Assembly (NCBI RefSeq): GCF_000498355.1
Contig: NZ_AVSV01000013.1
Coordinates: forward strand, 16,912 to 80,911
Direction of reading: 5' to 3'
DNA from: Clostridium sp. Ade.TY
GTDB lineage: Bacteria; Bacillota; Clostridia; Clostridiales; Clostridiaceae
DNA: 64,000 nucleotides
A model generated the notes under the pieces. It did no database searches. It saw nothing but the letters and a program-made list of their open reading frames with translations, and was not told where the DNA came from. Shown one piece after another: positions 8,189 through 19,154 of this stretch (position 1 is the stretch's first letter; every line of letters begins with the position of its first letter). The translations under genes were made by a program, and so were the position numbers.

Positions 8189-9602
8189 AAATATTATTCT
8201 TTTCAAAATTTCTTATAAACTCTTCATTATCTTTAGTTCTTGATAATGCCTTTATAAGTTTTTCAGTAACGCTATCTACATTACCTTCATTATACATTAC
8301 TTTTCTTATTGCATATGCAACATCTTTTTCTTCATTTGTTAATAGTAAATCTTCTTTTCTTGTACCAGATTTATATATATCTATTGCGGGGAATATTCTT
8401 CTTTCTTGAAGTCTTCTATCTAAATGAACTTCCATATTTCCAGTTCCTTTAAACTCTTCAAATATCATATCATCCATTCTTGAACCTGTTTCAACTAATG
8501 AAGTTGCTAATATAGTTAAACTTCCGCCCTCTTCTATATTTCTAGCCGCTCCAAAGAACTTCTTAGGCATTATTAAAGCACCTGGATCAAGTCCACCAGT
8601 TAAAGTTCTTCCTGTTGGAGTTATTGTTAAGTTATAAGCTCTTGAAAGTCTTGTTAAACTATCTAAAAGTATAACTACATCTTGACCTTGTTCAACTCTT
8701 CTCTTACCATGTTCTAATACCATTTGAGATACTTTTTCATGATTTTGTGGTTCTTCATCAAATGTTGAATAAACAACTTCTCCATTTATTGATCTTTGCA
8801 TATCTGTAACTTCTTCTGGTCTTTCATCTATAAGAAGTACTATAAGTTTAATCTCTGGACAGTTCTTTGATATGTTTTGAGCTAATTTTTTTAAAAGTGT
8901 AGTTTTACCAGCTTTTGGTGGTGCAACTATCATTCCTCTTTGTCCTTTTCCTAATGGACAAATTATATCCATAAGTCTTGTTGAAAGGTCATTTTCTCCC
9001 TTTCTTTCAAGTCTAATTCTTTCTTTTGGATATATAGGAGTTAACTTTTCAAAAGGAATTCTTCCTATAGCCTTTTCTGGACTTTCATCATTAACCTTAT
9101 CTAAATATATTAATGCTTTAAATTTTTCTCCTTCTTTAGGCTCTCTAACTTTACCTTCAAGTTTATCACCTGTAGATAAATTAAATCTTCTTATTTGAGC
9201 AGGAGATACATAAACATCCTCGCTACTACTTAAGCAATTTTTCCCTCTTAAAAATCCAAAACTATTATTTTCTTGTATTTCTAATATTCCTGAAACTGTT
9301 TTTGCTTGATTAAAATTTCTATCTGTATTTGAATTATTAGTGTTATTGTTATTATTATTTGAATTATTATAACTTCTATTATTATTGTTTGAATTATTAT
9401 TATAAGAATAATTTTCTCTAACTTTCGGAGCTATCTTTTCTTTTAATATAACTCCATCTTTTTCTATTGAATTTACATTATTTTTTAATATTTCTTCTAT
9501 TAATTCGCTTTTTTTATACTTTGATATATTTTTTACTCCTAATTCTTTAGCAACTTCCTTAAGTTTTGCTAAAGTCATGCCTTCATAAACTTCTTTTGTC
9601 AA
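8187..9602 (-). CDS. rho: transcription termination factor Rho with an Asn-rich insert
   Basis: Hexameric RNA helicase that terminates transcription. Order: SAP-like Rho_N domain (about 1-45), an Asn-rich low-complexity insert (64-98, 21 Asn in 35 residues), the primary RNA-binding cold-shock-like domain (about 102-170), and the RecA-type ATPase with P-loop APPKAGKTT (227-235), [11 protein letters not shown] and the [10 protein letters not shown] region. The start is TTG at 9600-9602 behind GGAGGTG. The Asn-rich insert resembles the candidate prion domain described in Clostridium botulinum Rho. An upstream untranslated region of some 250 bases and a possible promoter lie to the right, leaving room for autoregulation. 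Confidence 0.96.
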   Translation of the reverse strand: MTKEVYEGMTLAKLKEVAKELGVKNISKYKKSELIEEILKNNVNSIEKDGVILKEKIAPKVRENYSYNNNSNNNNRSYNNSNNNNNNTNNSNTDRNFNQAKTVSGILEIQENNSFGFLRGKNCLSSSEDVYVSPAQIRRFNLSTGDKLEGKVREPKEGEKFKALIYLDKVNDESPEKAIGRIPFEKLTPIYPKERIRLERKGENDLSTRLMDIICPLGKGQRGMIVAPPKAGKTTLLKKLAQNISKNCPEIKLIVLLIDERPEEVTDMQRSINGEVVYSTFDEEPQNHEKVSQMVLEHGKRRVEQGQDVVILLDSLTRLSRAYNLTITPTGRTLTGGLDPGALIMPKKFFGAARNIEEGGSLTILATSLVETGSRMDDMIFEEFKGTGNMEVHLDRRLQERRIFPAIDIYKSGTRKEDLLLTNEEKDVAYAIRKVMYNEGNVDSVTEKLIKALSRTKDNEEFIRNFEKNNI

Positions 9603-9860
9603 AATGGCACCTCCATATTTTTAATTTATCTTAAGCCTAAATTTTATTTAATACCTATTTTATTTTTAAATATCATGACTTCAGATAATTTAGCTAAATT
9701 TGTATAGATTAATATTAACCAAACAAAAAAGCTTAACTTTATATAAACTAAGTTTAGTGGAATTTTTAAGATAAGATTGCTAGATAAGATTTATAACCTT
9801 AATTATCTTCTAATCCTATAACATTTTCAAGATACTACAATGATTAAAACTATTAATTAT

Positions 9861-9889
9861 TATATACAATCATCTATTATTATAGACAA
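9861..9889 (-). promoter_or_regulatory. possible sigma-A promoter for rho; otherwise featureless 368-base gap
   Basis: TTGTCT (9884-9889), 17-base spacer, TATATA (9861-9866); a TATAAT overlaps at 9859-9864 with a 19-base spacer. It would give a leader of about 250 bases before rho. The rest of 9603-9970 is AT-rich, and I see no gene or strong hairpin in it. Confidence 0.35.
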
Positions 9890-9970
9890 AACTATTATAT
9901 TTATTTTCTTACTTTATTTATATAATACTACTTATCATTTAAATATACAAAAGTTTGTTAAGCAAATTTC

Positions 9971-10020
9971 TTTTATTTTTTAAAAAATAAAAGGGCATTC
10001 TTATTAAGAATACCCCTTTT
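9971..10020 (-). terminator. rho-independent terminator of pyrG
   Basis: A GC-containing stem between 10008-10020 and 9989-10001 (one bulged G, one G-U) just past the pyrG stop, followed on the minus strand by a T-rich tract (9971-9988). Confidence 0.82.
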
Positions 10021-10030
10021 TTATAATATA

Positions 10031-11745
<1,715 letters not shown>

Positions 11746-11830
11746 TTAATTTCGTCTGACAACATAGATAATATAGTATCACATTTATTTATTAATATCT
11801 AGTCATTTTTTATTTAAATTTTATTAACAT

Positions 11831-12124
11831 TTATATTTTAGTTTCAAACTTTCTTTCTAATTCAAAATATTTATCTCTAAACCTCTTGTTTATAAGCAAT
11901 TTTTCTTCCGCTTTTCGGCAATTATAATTTATCCCTTTTCTTGTTTTTAAATTTAAAATTTCTTTTATTTTTTCTTCATTAAAATAATCATACTTCCTCA
12001 AGAATAAAATTACTAAGTATCTCATTTCTTTTTCTTTAAGTATATAATTTAATTCCTCATTAGATAATTTTTTAGACTTACTTATTTTATCTATAATTTC
12101 AAGATACTTTTCTCCACTTAACAT
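11831..12124 (-). CDS. small helical protein of unknown function
   Basis: A 97-residue, lysine- and glutamate-rich protein predicted to be almost all helix, with no signal peptide or membrane segment. The middle (about 35-75) has helix-turn-helix-like spacing, ending LNLKTRKGINYNCRKAEEKL, which might contact nucleic acid; this is an impression only and I do not recognise the family. It has a proper start: GGAGG, nine bases, then ATG at 12122-12124. It lies between the DUF1934 gene, from which a strong terminator separates it, and pyrG in the same direction. The rightward promoter at 11673-11701 could produce RNA antisense to it. Confidence 0.65.
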   Translation of the reverse strand: MLSGEKYLEIIDKISKSKKLSNEELNYILKEKEMRYLVILFLRKYDYFNEEKIKEILNLKTRKGINYNCRKAEEKLLINKRFRDKYFELERKFETKI

Positions 12125-12182
12125 CTATAACTACCTCCTTTTATAAATTATTCCCAATTTTTATACTTTTATATACAAAAAT

Positions 12183-12214
12183 AAAAAAGATGGTAGATTA
12201 GTCTACCATCTTTT
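12183..12214 (-). terminator. rho-independent terminator of the PP-loop/DUF1934 operon
   Basis: A perfect 13-bp stem (12185-12197 with 12202-12214), TTAG loop, with a T-run on the minus strand. It sits directly after the DUF1934 stop codon. Confidence 0.9.
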
Positions 12215-12216
12215 AA

Positions 12217-12630
12217 TTATGCATTTATATCTAATTTTAATTTAGTTTTTATAGGAGGTTGACCTGCAACTTGCATTTCATATTCTATAGTTACCTTACC
12301 ACCGTCTTCTTTAAAATCTATTTCTAACTCTTTAGTATCAATAGATAATTCAAGCATACCATAAGGAGTATTATAAAGAGATACTGTTGACTTATTTTTT
12401 TCAAAGTGCATTTTTGTACTTGTACTTCCTTCTCTTTCAAGCACAACATAATTTTCACCTATCCTAAGCTTAGTATCAGTTCCCTGCATTCCTGATATTT
12501 CTGTTTCTTTATATAATGCAACAAACTCTTTGTCATCTATTTTTAAAGTACCTGGTGTAATAACTTCTATAAGTTCATCATTTTCCATAGTAGCATTACT
12601 TACTATTTTTATAACCGCTTTCTTCTCCAA
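12217..12630 (-). CDS. DUF1934 (YwiB-like) beta-barrel protein
   Basis: A 137-residue protein whose alternating beta-strand pattern and blocks (YKETEISGMQGTDTKLRI, STSTKMHFEKNKSTVSLYNT, TPYGMLELSI) match the DUF1934/YwiB family, small lipocalin-like barrels of unknown function common in Firmicutes. There is no signal peptide or membrane segment. The start is a TTG at 12628-12630 behind AAGGAGG. It is the second gene of a pair with the PP-loop enzyme, 13 bases after that gene's stop. In Bacillus, ywiB lies in the same general part of the chromosome as pyrG/rho; here it is likewise close. Confidence 0.78.
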   Translation of the reverse strand: MEKKAVIKIVSNATMENDELIEVITPGTLKIDDKEFVALYKETEISGMQGTDTKLRIGENYVVLEREGSTSTKMHFEKNKSTVSLYNTPYGMLELSIDTKELEIDFKEDGGKVTIEYEMQVAGQPPIKTKLKLDINA

Positions 12631-12643
12631 AACTTATTCCTCC

Positions 12644-13633
12644 TTATTTTATTTGTATTATATATTTAAGTATTTCCTCTTCACTTGCTGGTTTAATATT
12701 TAATACACCTTCAAATTTACATCCAAATTTTCCATAAGATATTTCAACTTCATCTAAATCTTTTCCCTTGCAATATCTTCCTGTTATTTTAGCTGCTAAA
12801 ACTTTATCATCTTCATTATATTTACCATGTATTATTATCATAGCTCCATTATGACTTGTTGGATAAAATACTAAATCTTCTTTTGTTAAAAGTGATTTTA
12901 TTTCATCTCCTTCAACTTTAGTTCTTGTAGCTATGATAGTACAACCATTATCACTTACGAAATGTCTTCCATATCTTAATAATTCTATTTCTGTTGGAGT
13001 TGCATCACCATTTCTTTGAAGAGTTTCTTTTAATCTTAATGAATAATTTGGTTCTGTTAATCTACATCCTCCAGCTGGTGATGGATAATCTTTTATTCCC
13101 CACTCTTCTGCAAGCTCCATTTGAATTTTTCTACTTCTTCCTGATATATTAAGAAGCTTTTCTCTATCTACTAATCCTGACTTTTCCATTTCTGTTTCTT
13201 CAAGATTTTTTGCACATAAAGGTCTAAGTATTTTATCATCAAATCCTGACTCTTTTCTTACTTTGTTAAGTGCTTGTCTATTTTGAGACATTGGTCTTTG
13301 ATTTAAAACTTCACCAGTTATTATAAAATCAGCATTAAACTGTTTTAATAATTCTCCTGAATATCTCATCATCATAGCATGACAGTCTATACAAGGATTC
13401 ATGTTTTTTCCCCAGCCATTTTTAGGGTCTTTAACCATCTCAAAATGCTCTTTTGAAAAGTCAACAACTTCTAATGGTATGTCTATTTGCTTAGTCATTC
13501 TTAATGCATTTTCTTCATTAAAGAAATATGACCTAAAACAAATTCCTATAACATCTATACCTTGATCTTTTATTAATTTTGCAGCTAATATACTATCTAA
13601 TCCACCTGAAATCATCGCTAACGCTCTAGTCAT
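12644..13633 (-). CDS. PP-loop ATPase, MnmA/ThiI-like tRNA-thiolation enzyme
   Basis: A 329-residue protein with an N-terminal adenylating PP-loop domain (SGGLDS at 9-14). Conserved cysteines lie in NPCIDCHAMM (near residue 82) and PAGGCRLTEPNYSLRL (near 198), a pattern of enzymes that activate a tRNA uridine and transfer sulfur. The C-terminal third (about 225-325) is a separate domain. The exact substrate cannot be read: MnmA (s2U34), ThiI (s4U8) and related orphan families share these motifs, and the protein is shorter than MnmA and lacks a THUMP domain. GGAGG and ATG at 13631-13633 are clear. It leads an operon with the DUF1934 gene. Confidence 0.75.
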   Translation of the reverse strand: MTRALAMISGGLDSILAAKLIKDQGIDVIGICFRSYFFNEENALRMTKQIDIPLEVVDFSKEHFEMVKDPKNGWGKNMNPCIDCHAMMMRYSGELLKQFNADFIITGEVLNQRPMSQNRQALNKVRKESGFDDKILRPLCAKNLEETEMEKSGLVDREKLLNISGRSRKIQMELAEEWGIKDYPSPAGGCRLTEPNYSLRLKETLQRNGDATPTEIELLRYGRHFVSDNGCTIIATRTKVEGDEIKSLLTKEDLVFYPTSHNGAMIIIHGKYNEDDKVLAAKITGRYCKGKDLDEVEISYGKFGCKFEGVLNIKPASEEEILKYIIQIK

Positions 13634-13751
13634 TAATTTTTTCCTCCTATATTGTACATAATCAAACTATATACTTTTCAATTCTTAAATTGTTACAAAT
13701 TATAGTTTATGATTGTTCTTTAGTTTTATCAAGTTAATTTTTAATCTAATA

Positions 13752-14381
13752 TTAAAATACATCTTTTAATACTTCTAAAAACTTAAATTTTAAATTATAT
13801 TCTTCCTTTTCATTACTACTTACAACCTTATCCATTCTTCTTTCTGTTTCGTTATATGCAACCTCACCTTTTGTAACATCAACAAAACATAATGGCGGAA
13901 ACATAACACACCACCAATTTTGACCTACAGATTCTCCTATAAGTATCCTATAAGCTTCATATTCACCTTGTGGTAATATAATATTTCCATATACTTTTTC
14001 TGGAAAATTCTCCTTTGATAGTTCACTATCTATTCTATAATTATATCCTTTTTCTTTAATCACATTTTCAGCTATTTTTTTTACCTTTTTATCATTTTCT
14101 TTTATTATTTTTCTTGATTGATCTATATTTTTTGATTCTGATAATTTAGGTTCTAAAAATTTTATAACTTCATCTCTAACTTCAAGTTTTAATTTTTGAT
14201 CCTTTTCACTATCACTATTTGCTATAACATGAAATCTTATTATCTCATCTTTTACATCTTCATATTTATATTCTATTTCATTAATATTATCTCTTACATT
14301 CATATCACTTTCTAAATAGCTTGTACATCCTGTTAAAATAAAAATAAACCCAAATATAATTCCAAATAAAACCCTCTTCAT
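13752..14381 (-). CDS. spoIIR: stage II sporulation protein R
   Basis: SpoIIR is made in the forespore and secreted toward the mother cell, where it triggers SpoIIGA to process pro-sigma-E. The 209-residue protein has a typical SpoIIR core: EIIRFHVIANSDSEKDQKLK, LEVRDEVIKFL, GYNYRIDSEL, then IILPQGEYEAYRILIG and GQNWWCVMFPPLCFVD. The N-terminus is a signal peptide ending in a possible lipobox (ILTGC, Cys19), so it may be a lipoprotein; many homologues have only a signal or anchor sequence. A strong sigma-F-type promoter lies directly upstream, in keeping with its known control. GGGGG precedes the ATG at 14379-14381. Confidence 0.95.
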   Translation of the reverse strand: MKRVLFGIIFGFIFILTGCTSYLESDMNVRDNINEIEYKYEDVKDEIIRFHVIANSDSEKDQKLKLEVRDEVIKFLEPKLSESKNIDQSRKIIKENDKKVKKIAENVIKEKGYNYRIDSELSKENFPEKVYGNIILPQGEYEAYRILIGESVGQNWWCVMFPPLCFVDVTKGEVAYNETERRMDKVVSSNEKEEYNLKFKFLEVLKDVF

Positions 14382-14405
14382 AATAAAACCCCCTTATCTA
14401 GTAAT

Positions 14406-14434
14406 GAGTATTACCATAAAAGAGAGTTTTATAC
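14406..14434 (-). promoter_or_regulatory. sigma-F type promoter of spoIIR
   Basis: GTATA (14430-14434), 14 bases, GGTAATACTC (14406-14415), a close match to the Bacillus sigma-F consensus (GYWTA, about 15 bases, GGNRANANTW). It lies some 25 bases before the start codon, and spoIIR is a known sigma-F gene. Confidence 0.75.
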
Positions 14435-14441
14435 ATTTATT

Positions 14442-15284
14442 TTATATAGTTCTTGTTATAAATACATCTTTATATTTTTTCTTCATATTTTCATAACACA
14501 TTTGAGCTTTAAGCATATCATCAAAAAAAGCAAAAACAGTTGGGCCACTGCCACTCATCATGCTACCTATTGCTCCATTTTCCATCATAGCTTGTTTTAT
14601 ATATACAATCTCTTTATATTTTGATAAAGTTACATTCTCAAGTAAATTTTTCATATTATTTGATACAAACTCTAAATTATTTTCTTCCATTCCTTCTATA
14701 ATATTTTCAACCTTTGGATGAAATACAACTTTGGAAAGATCAAATTCTTGATATACCCCTTTAGTTGAAACACCAAAAGGCGGCTTAACTAGAACCAATA
14801 TTTTATCTTTAAAAGGTTTAAGCTTAGTTAATTTTTCTCCAATTCCTTCACATAAAGCAGTTCCACCAACTATACAATAAGGAACATCTGCGCCAAGCTT
14901 TACTCCTAAATCCATAAGTTCTTTTTCAGTAAGGTTAGTATTAAATAATTCATTCATTAACCTTAATACTGCTGCACAATCTGTACTTCCACCAGCTAAC
15001 CCAGCAGATACAGGTATATTTTTCTTAATATTTATGTTTACTCCACAATCTATATTAAATTTATCTATAAATAATTTAGCCGCTTTATAAGCCAAATTTC
15101 TTTCATCTGTCGGAACATATGGCTTATTACAACTTATCTTTATTCCCTTTTTTATTTTATCTATTGTTATTTCATCATATAAATCTATAGCTTGCATTAT
15201 CATTCTTAATAAATGATATCCATCTTCTCTCTTTCCAACTACGTCTAATGCTATATTAACTTTAGCGTATGCTTTAGTCTTCAT
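14442..15284 (-). CDS. ispE: 4-diphosphocytidyl-2-C-methyl-D-erythritol kinase
   Basis: GHMP-family kinase of the non-mevalonate isoprenoid pathway; it phosphorylates CDP-methylerythritol. The 280-residue protein opens TKAYAKVNIALDVVGKREDG, has the GHMP ATP-binding motif PVSAGLAGGSTDCAAVL (about 90-106), the aspartate-containing GADVPYCIVGGTALCEGIG, and the C-terminal MSGSGPTVFAFF loop. The ATG at 15282-15284 has GGAAGG upstream; 30 in-frame codons before it look like noncoding AT-rich DNA. It lies between cphA and spoIIR on the same strand; spoIIR has its own promoter. Confidence 0.95.
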   Translation of the reverse strand: MKTKAYAKVNIALDVVGKREDGYHLLRMIMQAIDLYDEITIDKIKKGIKISCNKPYVPTDERNLAYKAAKLFIDKFNIDCGVNINIKKNIPVSAGLAGGSTDCAAVLRLMNELFNTNLTEKELMDLGVKLGADVPYCIVGGTALCEGIGEKLTKLKPFKDKILVLVKPPFGVSTKGVYQEFDLSKVVFHPKVENIIEGMEENNLEFVSNNMKNLLENVTLSKYKEIVYIKQAMMENGAIGSMMSGSGPTVFAFFDDMLKAQMCYENMKKKYKDVFITRTI

Positions 15285-15368
15285 AAATATATACCTTCCC
15301 TCTGATAATGTTATTTCATATTTTATCATAGCTATTTTTCTATGTCTATTTTTGTAATATAAAATAAT

Positions 15369-15410
15369 GAGCATATAAATTAATGGAATTATCTATTAAT
15401 TTACATGCTC
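15369..15410 (-). terminator. stem-loop after cphA, probable terminator
   Basis: Arms 15369-15384 and 15395-15410 pair with one mismatch around a 10-base loop, nine bases past the cphA stop. The downstream T content on the minus strand is only moderate (ATTATTTTATATT). Confidence 0.6.
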
Positions 15411-15418
15411 AAATATCA

Positions 15419-18031
15419 TTATAGATTTACTAAATCACTTTTATCTTCTTTTATTTTATTTTTACTTAATTCTATAACTTCTCTTAATGGATTTAATTGT
15501 TCAAAAAATACTATTACTATATCATCTTTATTACTAATTTTTAACGCTTCTTTAAAAGCCATAACTTCATCTAATACTATTTTTCTATTAACTTTCTCAT
15601 CTAATCCACTTTCTATTAGTGCTGCAATCTCGCCAGCTTTTCGTCCTCTTCTATCTGCATCCTCTTTTATAATTATATAATCTAAGTTCTCACCACTTAT
15701 TCTTCCAATTTCTTTTGCCATTTTATTACTTCTATCACCTGGAATTCCTATTACTCCAATTGCTTTATTATATTTCATATTTTTTAATGATTCAAAAATC
15801 GCCTTATATCCATCAATATTATGACCATAATCTAATATTACTTTTTTACCATCTATATCATACATATTGAATCTTCCTGAATTATGTTTACTATCTAATT
15901 TAAACTTACTTAATCCTCTAGCAATCATGCAATAATCTATTCCTAATCCAACTAATACAGAACAAGCTCCAAGAACATTTTCTATATTAAATGTTAATGT
16001 TCCGTTTAGTGTTATTGGTATATCACTTATTTGTAAAATTTTATATTTTCTATTATTATTTATTACGCATAATACATCATCTTCTATAAATACAGCTTTT
16101 TTGCCTTCATTTATATTTTTTTCTATCAATGGGTTATGTTTAGATTTCGCAAAGAATATTATTTCGCCTTTAGCTCTATCTATTAGATTTTTACTCCATT
16201 CATCATCAGCATTTAAAACAGAATATCCATTTGGTTTTACAGCTTCAGTAACTAAAGATTTAACAAAACTTAAATCTTCAAGATTTTCTATTCCATCTAT
16301 GCCTAAATGATCATCTGTTATATTGGTTACAATACCAACATCTGCTAAATCATAAGCTAATCCGTTTCTTATCATTCCACCTCTTGCAGTTTCAAGCACA
16401 GCCACATCTACATCTTTATTTAATAAAACTGCTTTTGCACTTCCAAATCCAGTATCATCACCTATATCTATGCATTCATCACCTATATATATTCCATCAG
16501 TTGAAGTCATTCCAACAGTATTCCCCATTAAACTTAATACATAAGCTATAAGCCTTGTAGTAGTTGTTTTCCCGTTAGTTCCGGTTATTGATACTACAGG
16601 TATATTTCTAGGATTTCCATTATAAAGATGATTCAATATATACTTTCCGACATCTCTACTTTTACCTTTTGATGGATAATGATGCATCCTTATACCTGGA
16701 GCTGCATTCACCTCAACTATAGCCCCATATTCATTTATAGGCTTACTTATATCTTTTGATATCACATCAACACCACATATATCTAATCCAACAGCTTTTG
16801 CTGCCCTTACACAAAATTCCTTGTTTTCCTCACATATTAAATCAGTACAATCGACTGCTGTACCTCCAGTTGAAAGATTAGCATTTATCCTTAAAACTAT
16901 TTCTTCTCCGTCTTTTGGAATACTATCTATACTATACCCTTGTTTACTTAAAATTAAATTCATCTCTTCATCAATCTTAACCTTTGTTAAAGGTTTCTCA
17001 TGATCTTCGCCTCTTAAAGGATCCGAATTTAACTCATGAACAAGATTTTTAATGCTTCTTTCTCCATCACCATAAACTTTAGGTGGAATTCTCAATGAAA
17101 CTGCTACAACTTCATTTCCTACAACACAAACTCTATAGTCATTTCCAATTATATATTTTTCTATCATAATTTCTTTTTTATCTATACTAAGCTTATTATA
17201 AATTCTTATAAGCTCTTTCTCATCTTTTATATTTAAATATACCCCTTTTCCTTGATTTCCACATTGTGGCTTTAAAACAACTGGATAACCAATATCTTCT
17301 GCTTCTTTTAATAAGTTTATAACATTATAAACCTTTGCCCCTTTAACTACTGGTATACTTTGATTATCTAAAAGCTTCTTAGTTAATAATTTATCACAAG
17401 ATATATCTGCTCCTATACAAGTTGTAGAACTCCCTATGGTTGCTTCTATTATTCTACCCTGCTTTCCATATCCAATTTGATAATAACCTGAATTATAAAG
17501 TTGAAATACAGGGATACCAACTTCTTCAGCAGCTTTTTTTATAGCAGAAGTACTAGGTCCAATAGCCTCATTTCTCATATTTTCTATAATTAAATCTAAT
17601 CTTTCTTTAAAATTAATTCCTTTTTGTTCTATTAATGAATTAATAAGATCTACTGCTAATTTCCCAACTTCAATAGCTGTATCTTTATATACATATTCAT
17701 AAATAATATAGTAATTGTTGCCTTTAATTTCTCTAGCCTTACCATAAGATACATCTAAACCAATCATATTTTGTATTGCAATTACTATATGTTCACATAT
17801 ATGAGATAGATATGTTCCTTCATTTAACCTTACTATAAATCCACCTTCTATATCTATTCCACATCTATGCTCTTTAAGAATTGGTAATGTCTTAATTAAA
17901 ACTTCATTAAAATTATTGATTTCTTTACTTGGTATTTCAGAATATCCCTCTAAATCTACATCCATTCTCACACATCTTCTATGAGAATAAATATTTCTTC
18001 CATTAAATATTCTTATCCCTGTTATCCTCAT
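15419..18031 (-). CDS. cphA: cyanophycin synthetase
   Basis: Polymerises aspartate and arginine into cyanophycin, a nitrogen reserve, using ATP. The 870-residue length is typical of CphA1. Order: N-terminal primer/domain region (about 1-160), ATP-grasp domain (about 215-475; VVLKPQCGNQGKGVYLN, EKYIIGNDYRVCVVG, EVNAAPGIRMHHYPSKGKSR) and a Mur-ligase-like domain with P-loop GTNGKTTTT (484-492), ARGGMIRNGLAYD, TNITDDHLG and LDYGHNIDGY. The start (ATG 18029-18031) overlaps the end of the cyanophycinase gene by 29 bases, so translation is probably coupled. Cyanophycin has been linked to spore assembly in C. perfringens, which fits the sporulation genes in this window. Confidence 0.96.
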   Translation of the reverse strand: MRITGIRIFNGRNIYSHRRCVRMDVDLEGYSEIPSKEINNFNEVLIKTLPILKEHRCGIDIEGGFIVRLNEGTYLSHICEHIVIAIQNMIGLDVSYGKAREIKGNNYYIIYEYVYKDTAIEVGKLAVDLINSLIEQKGINFKERLDLIIENMRNEAIGPSTSAIKKAAEEVGIPVFQLYNSGYYQIGYGKQGRIIEATIGSSTTCIGADISCDKLLTKKLLDNQSIPVVKGAKVYNVINLLKEAEDIGYPVVLKPQCGNQGKGVYLNIKDEKELIRIYNKLSIDKKEIMIEKYIIGNDYRVCVVGNEVVAVSLRIPPKVYGDGERSIKNLVHELNSDPLRGEDHEKPLTKVKIDEEMNLILSKQGYSIDSIPKDGEEIVLRINANLSTGGTAVDCTDLICEENKEFCVRAAKAVGLDICGVDVISKDISKPINEYGAIVEVNAAPGIRMHHYPSKGKSRDVGKYILNHLYNGNPRNIPVVSITGTNGKTTTTRLIAYVLSLMGNTVGMTSTDGIYIGDECIDIGDDTGFGSAKAVLLNKDVDVAVLETARGGMIRNGLAYDLADVGIVTNITDDHLGIDGIENLEDLSFVKSLVTEAVKPNGYSVLNADDEWSKNLIDRAKGEIIFFAKSKHNPLIEKNINEGKKAVFIEDDVLCVINNNRKYKILQISDIPITLNGTLTFNIENVLGACSVLVGLGIDYCMIARGLSKFKLDSKHNSGRFNMYDIDGKKVILDYGHNIDGYKAIFESLKNMKYNKAIGVIGIPGDRSNKMAKEIGRISGENLDYIIIKEDADRRGRKAGEIAALIESGLDEKVNRKIVLDEVMAFKEALKISNKDDIVIVFFEQLNPLREVIELSKNKIKEDKSDLVNL

Positions 18032-18848
18032 CTCTCAATACATCCTCCTCAAAAGGTATCTTCTTTATTAAGTCAAATTTATTTCCTTCTATTAATACAT
18101 GTAATTTCACATTGAATATGCTTAATGGTTTATCTCTACATTGTTCCGATATATTAGTATGATTTATTTTGCTTCCATCTATTATGTATACTGCACCATT
18201 TCCAATAACCTTTAACACTTTTCTTTCATCAATAATTATAGCTGTATCTTCATCTATTCCAATCCCTAAATACTCTGGATTTTCTGCAACACCAGTAAGA
18301 AGTCTTCCTATTCTACCTCTTTGTATAAAATGTTGATCAATAATAATATTTTCTAAAAGACCTAATCCAGGTGACATATTAATACTATGCTTTTTAGGAG
18401 CTTCTTCATCATCTCCTTCTAAAATCATAGTTGAACTCATAACTGATGCCCCTGCTGAAGTTCCAACAATAACTTTTCCATTATGTAGCCCTTTTAAAAG
18501 AGCTTTATTAAGTGGCGTACCACCTATAAGACTAGTTATTCTTAATTGATCTCCTCCTGTAAAAAATATAAGTTTAGACATAGTAACTTTTTCTATATTC
18601 TCTTCTAAATATGATTCTTTTCTATCATCAATATTTAAAAACTCTATATTTTTTACTCCAATTTCTTTAAACACTTTATTATAAATATCTTTCATTTCAT
18701 CTTGAACTTCTGAAGCAACAGTTGCTACAAGCAATAAATCTCTATCTTTATTTATTAATTCACATGCTTCATTCAATATTTTTTTCCTACCATCTTTATC
18801 TTCTGAACCACCTATAATTACAAGGTTATAATTTAGCCTATATTTCAT
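18003..18848 (-). CDS. cphB: cyanophycinase
   Basis: Serine peptidase of family S51 that releases beta-Asp-Arg dipeptides from cyanophycin. The 281-residue protein begins with LVIIGGSEDKDGRKKIL and has the FFTGGDQLRI block, the nucleophile elbow VIVGTSAGASVMS, and DQHFIQRGRIGRLL, all CphB signatures. I chose ATG 18846-18848 because GAGGTG lies six bases upstream; a GTG three codons earlier overlaps that site. It is the first gene of a two-gene unit with cphA, encoding both synthesis and breakdown of the polymer. I saw no convincing promoter in the AT-rich ~300 bases upstream. Confidence 0.95.
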   Translation of the reverse strand: MKYRLNYNLVIIGGSEDKDGRKKILNEACELINKDRDLLLVATVASEVQDEMKDIYNKVFKEIGVKNIEFLNIDDRKESYLEENIEKVTMSKLIFFTGGDQLRITSLIGGTPLNKALLKGLHNGKVIVGTSAGASVMSSTMILEGDDEEAPKKHSINMSPGLGLLENIIIDQHFIQRGRIGRLLTGVAENPEYLGIGIDEDTAIIIDERKVLKVIGNGAVYIIDGSKINHTNISEQCRDKPLSIFNVKLHVLIEGNKFDLIKKIPFEEDVLRDEDNRDKNI

Positions 18849-19154
18849 AATATTCACCTCAAATCATGCGTTTATTATTATTTCCACCTCCATTACAATT
18901 TATTCAAAATATTTATAGAATTCAAATAACACCTTATAATGTAATTAATTTTAAATACACTTTTAAACTCATTTTTACTAATTTGTAAACAAATTAACAA
19001 ATAGTAAATTTTTTCTTAAACACTTATACTCAAGCTTTATTCAGCTTTCTTAAGTATTTAAGAGTTAATTTATTCTATTTACTTTAATCTAAAGAGAATG
19101 CTTAGAAAATAATTGTATATAATTATTTTGTATATTAATAAAGGGGGAATTTTT

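Noticed and set aside
9309..9413. Assembly artefact or microsatellite expansion in rho
   Set aside because: The tract stays in frame with mixed AAT/AAC codons and interspersed Ser, Tyr and Arg, and clostridial Rho proteins are known to carry such inserts.
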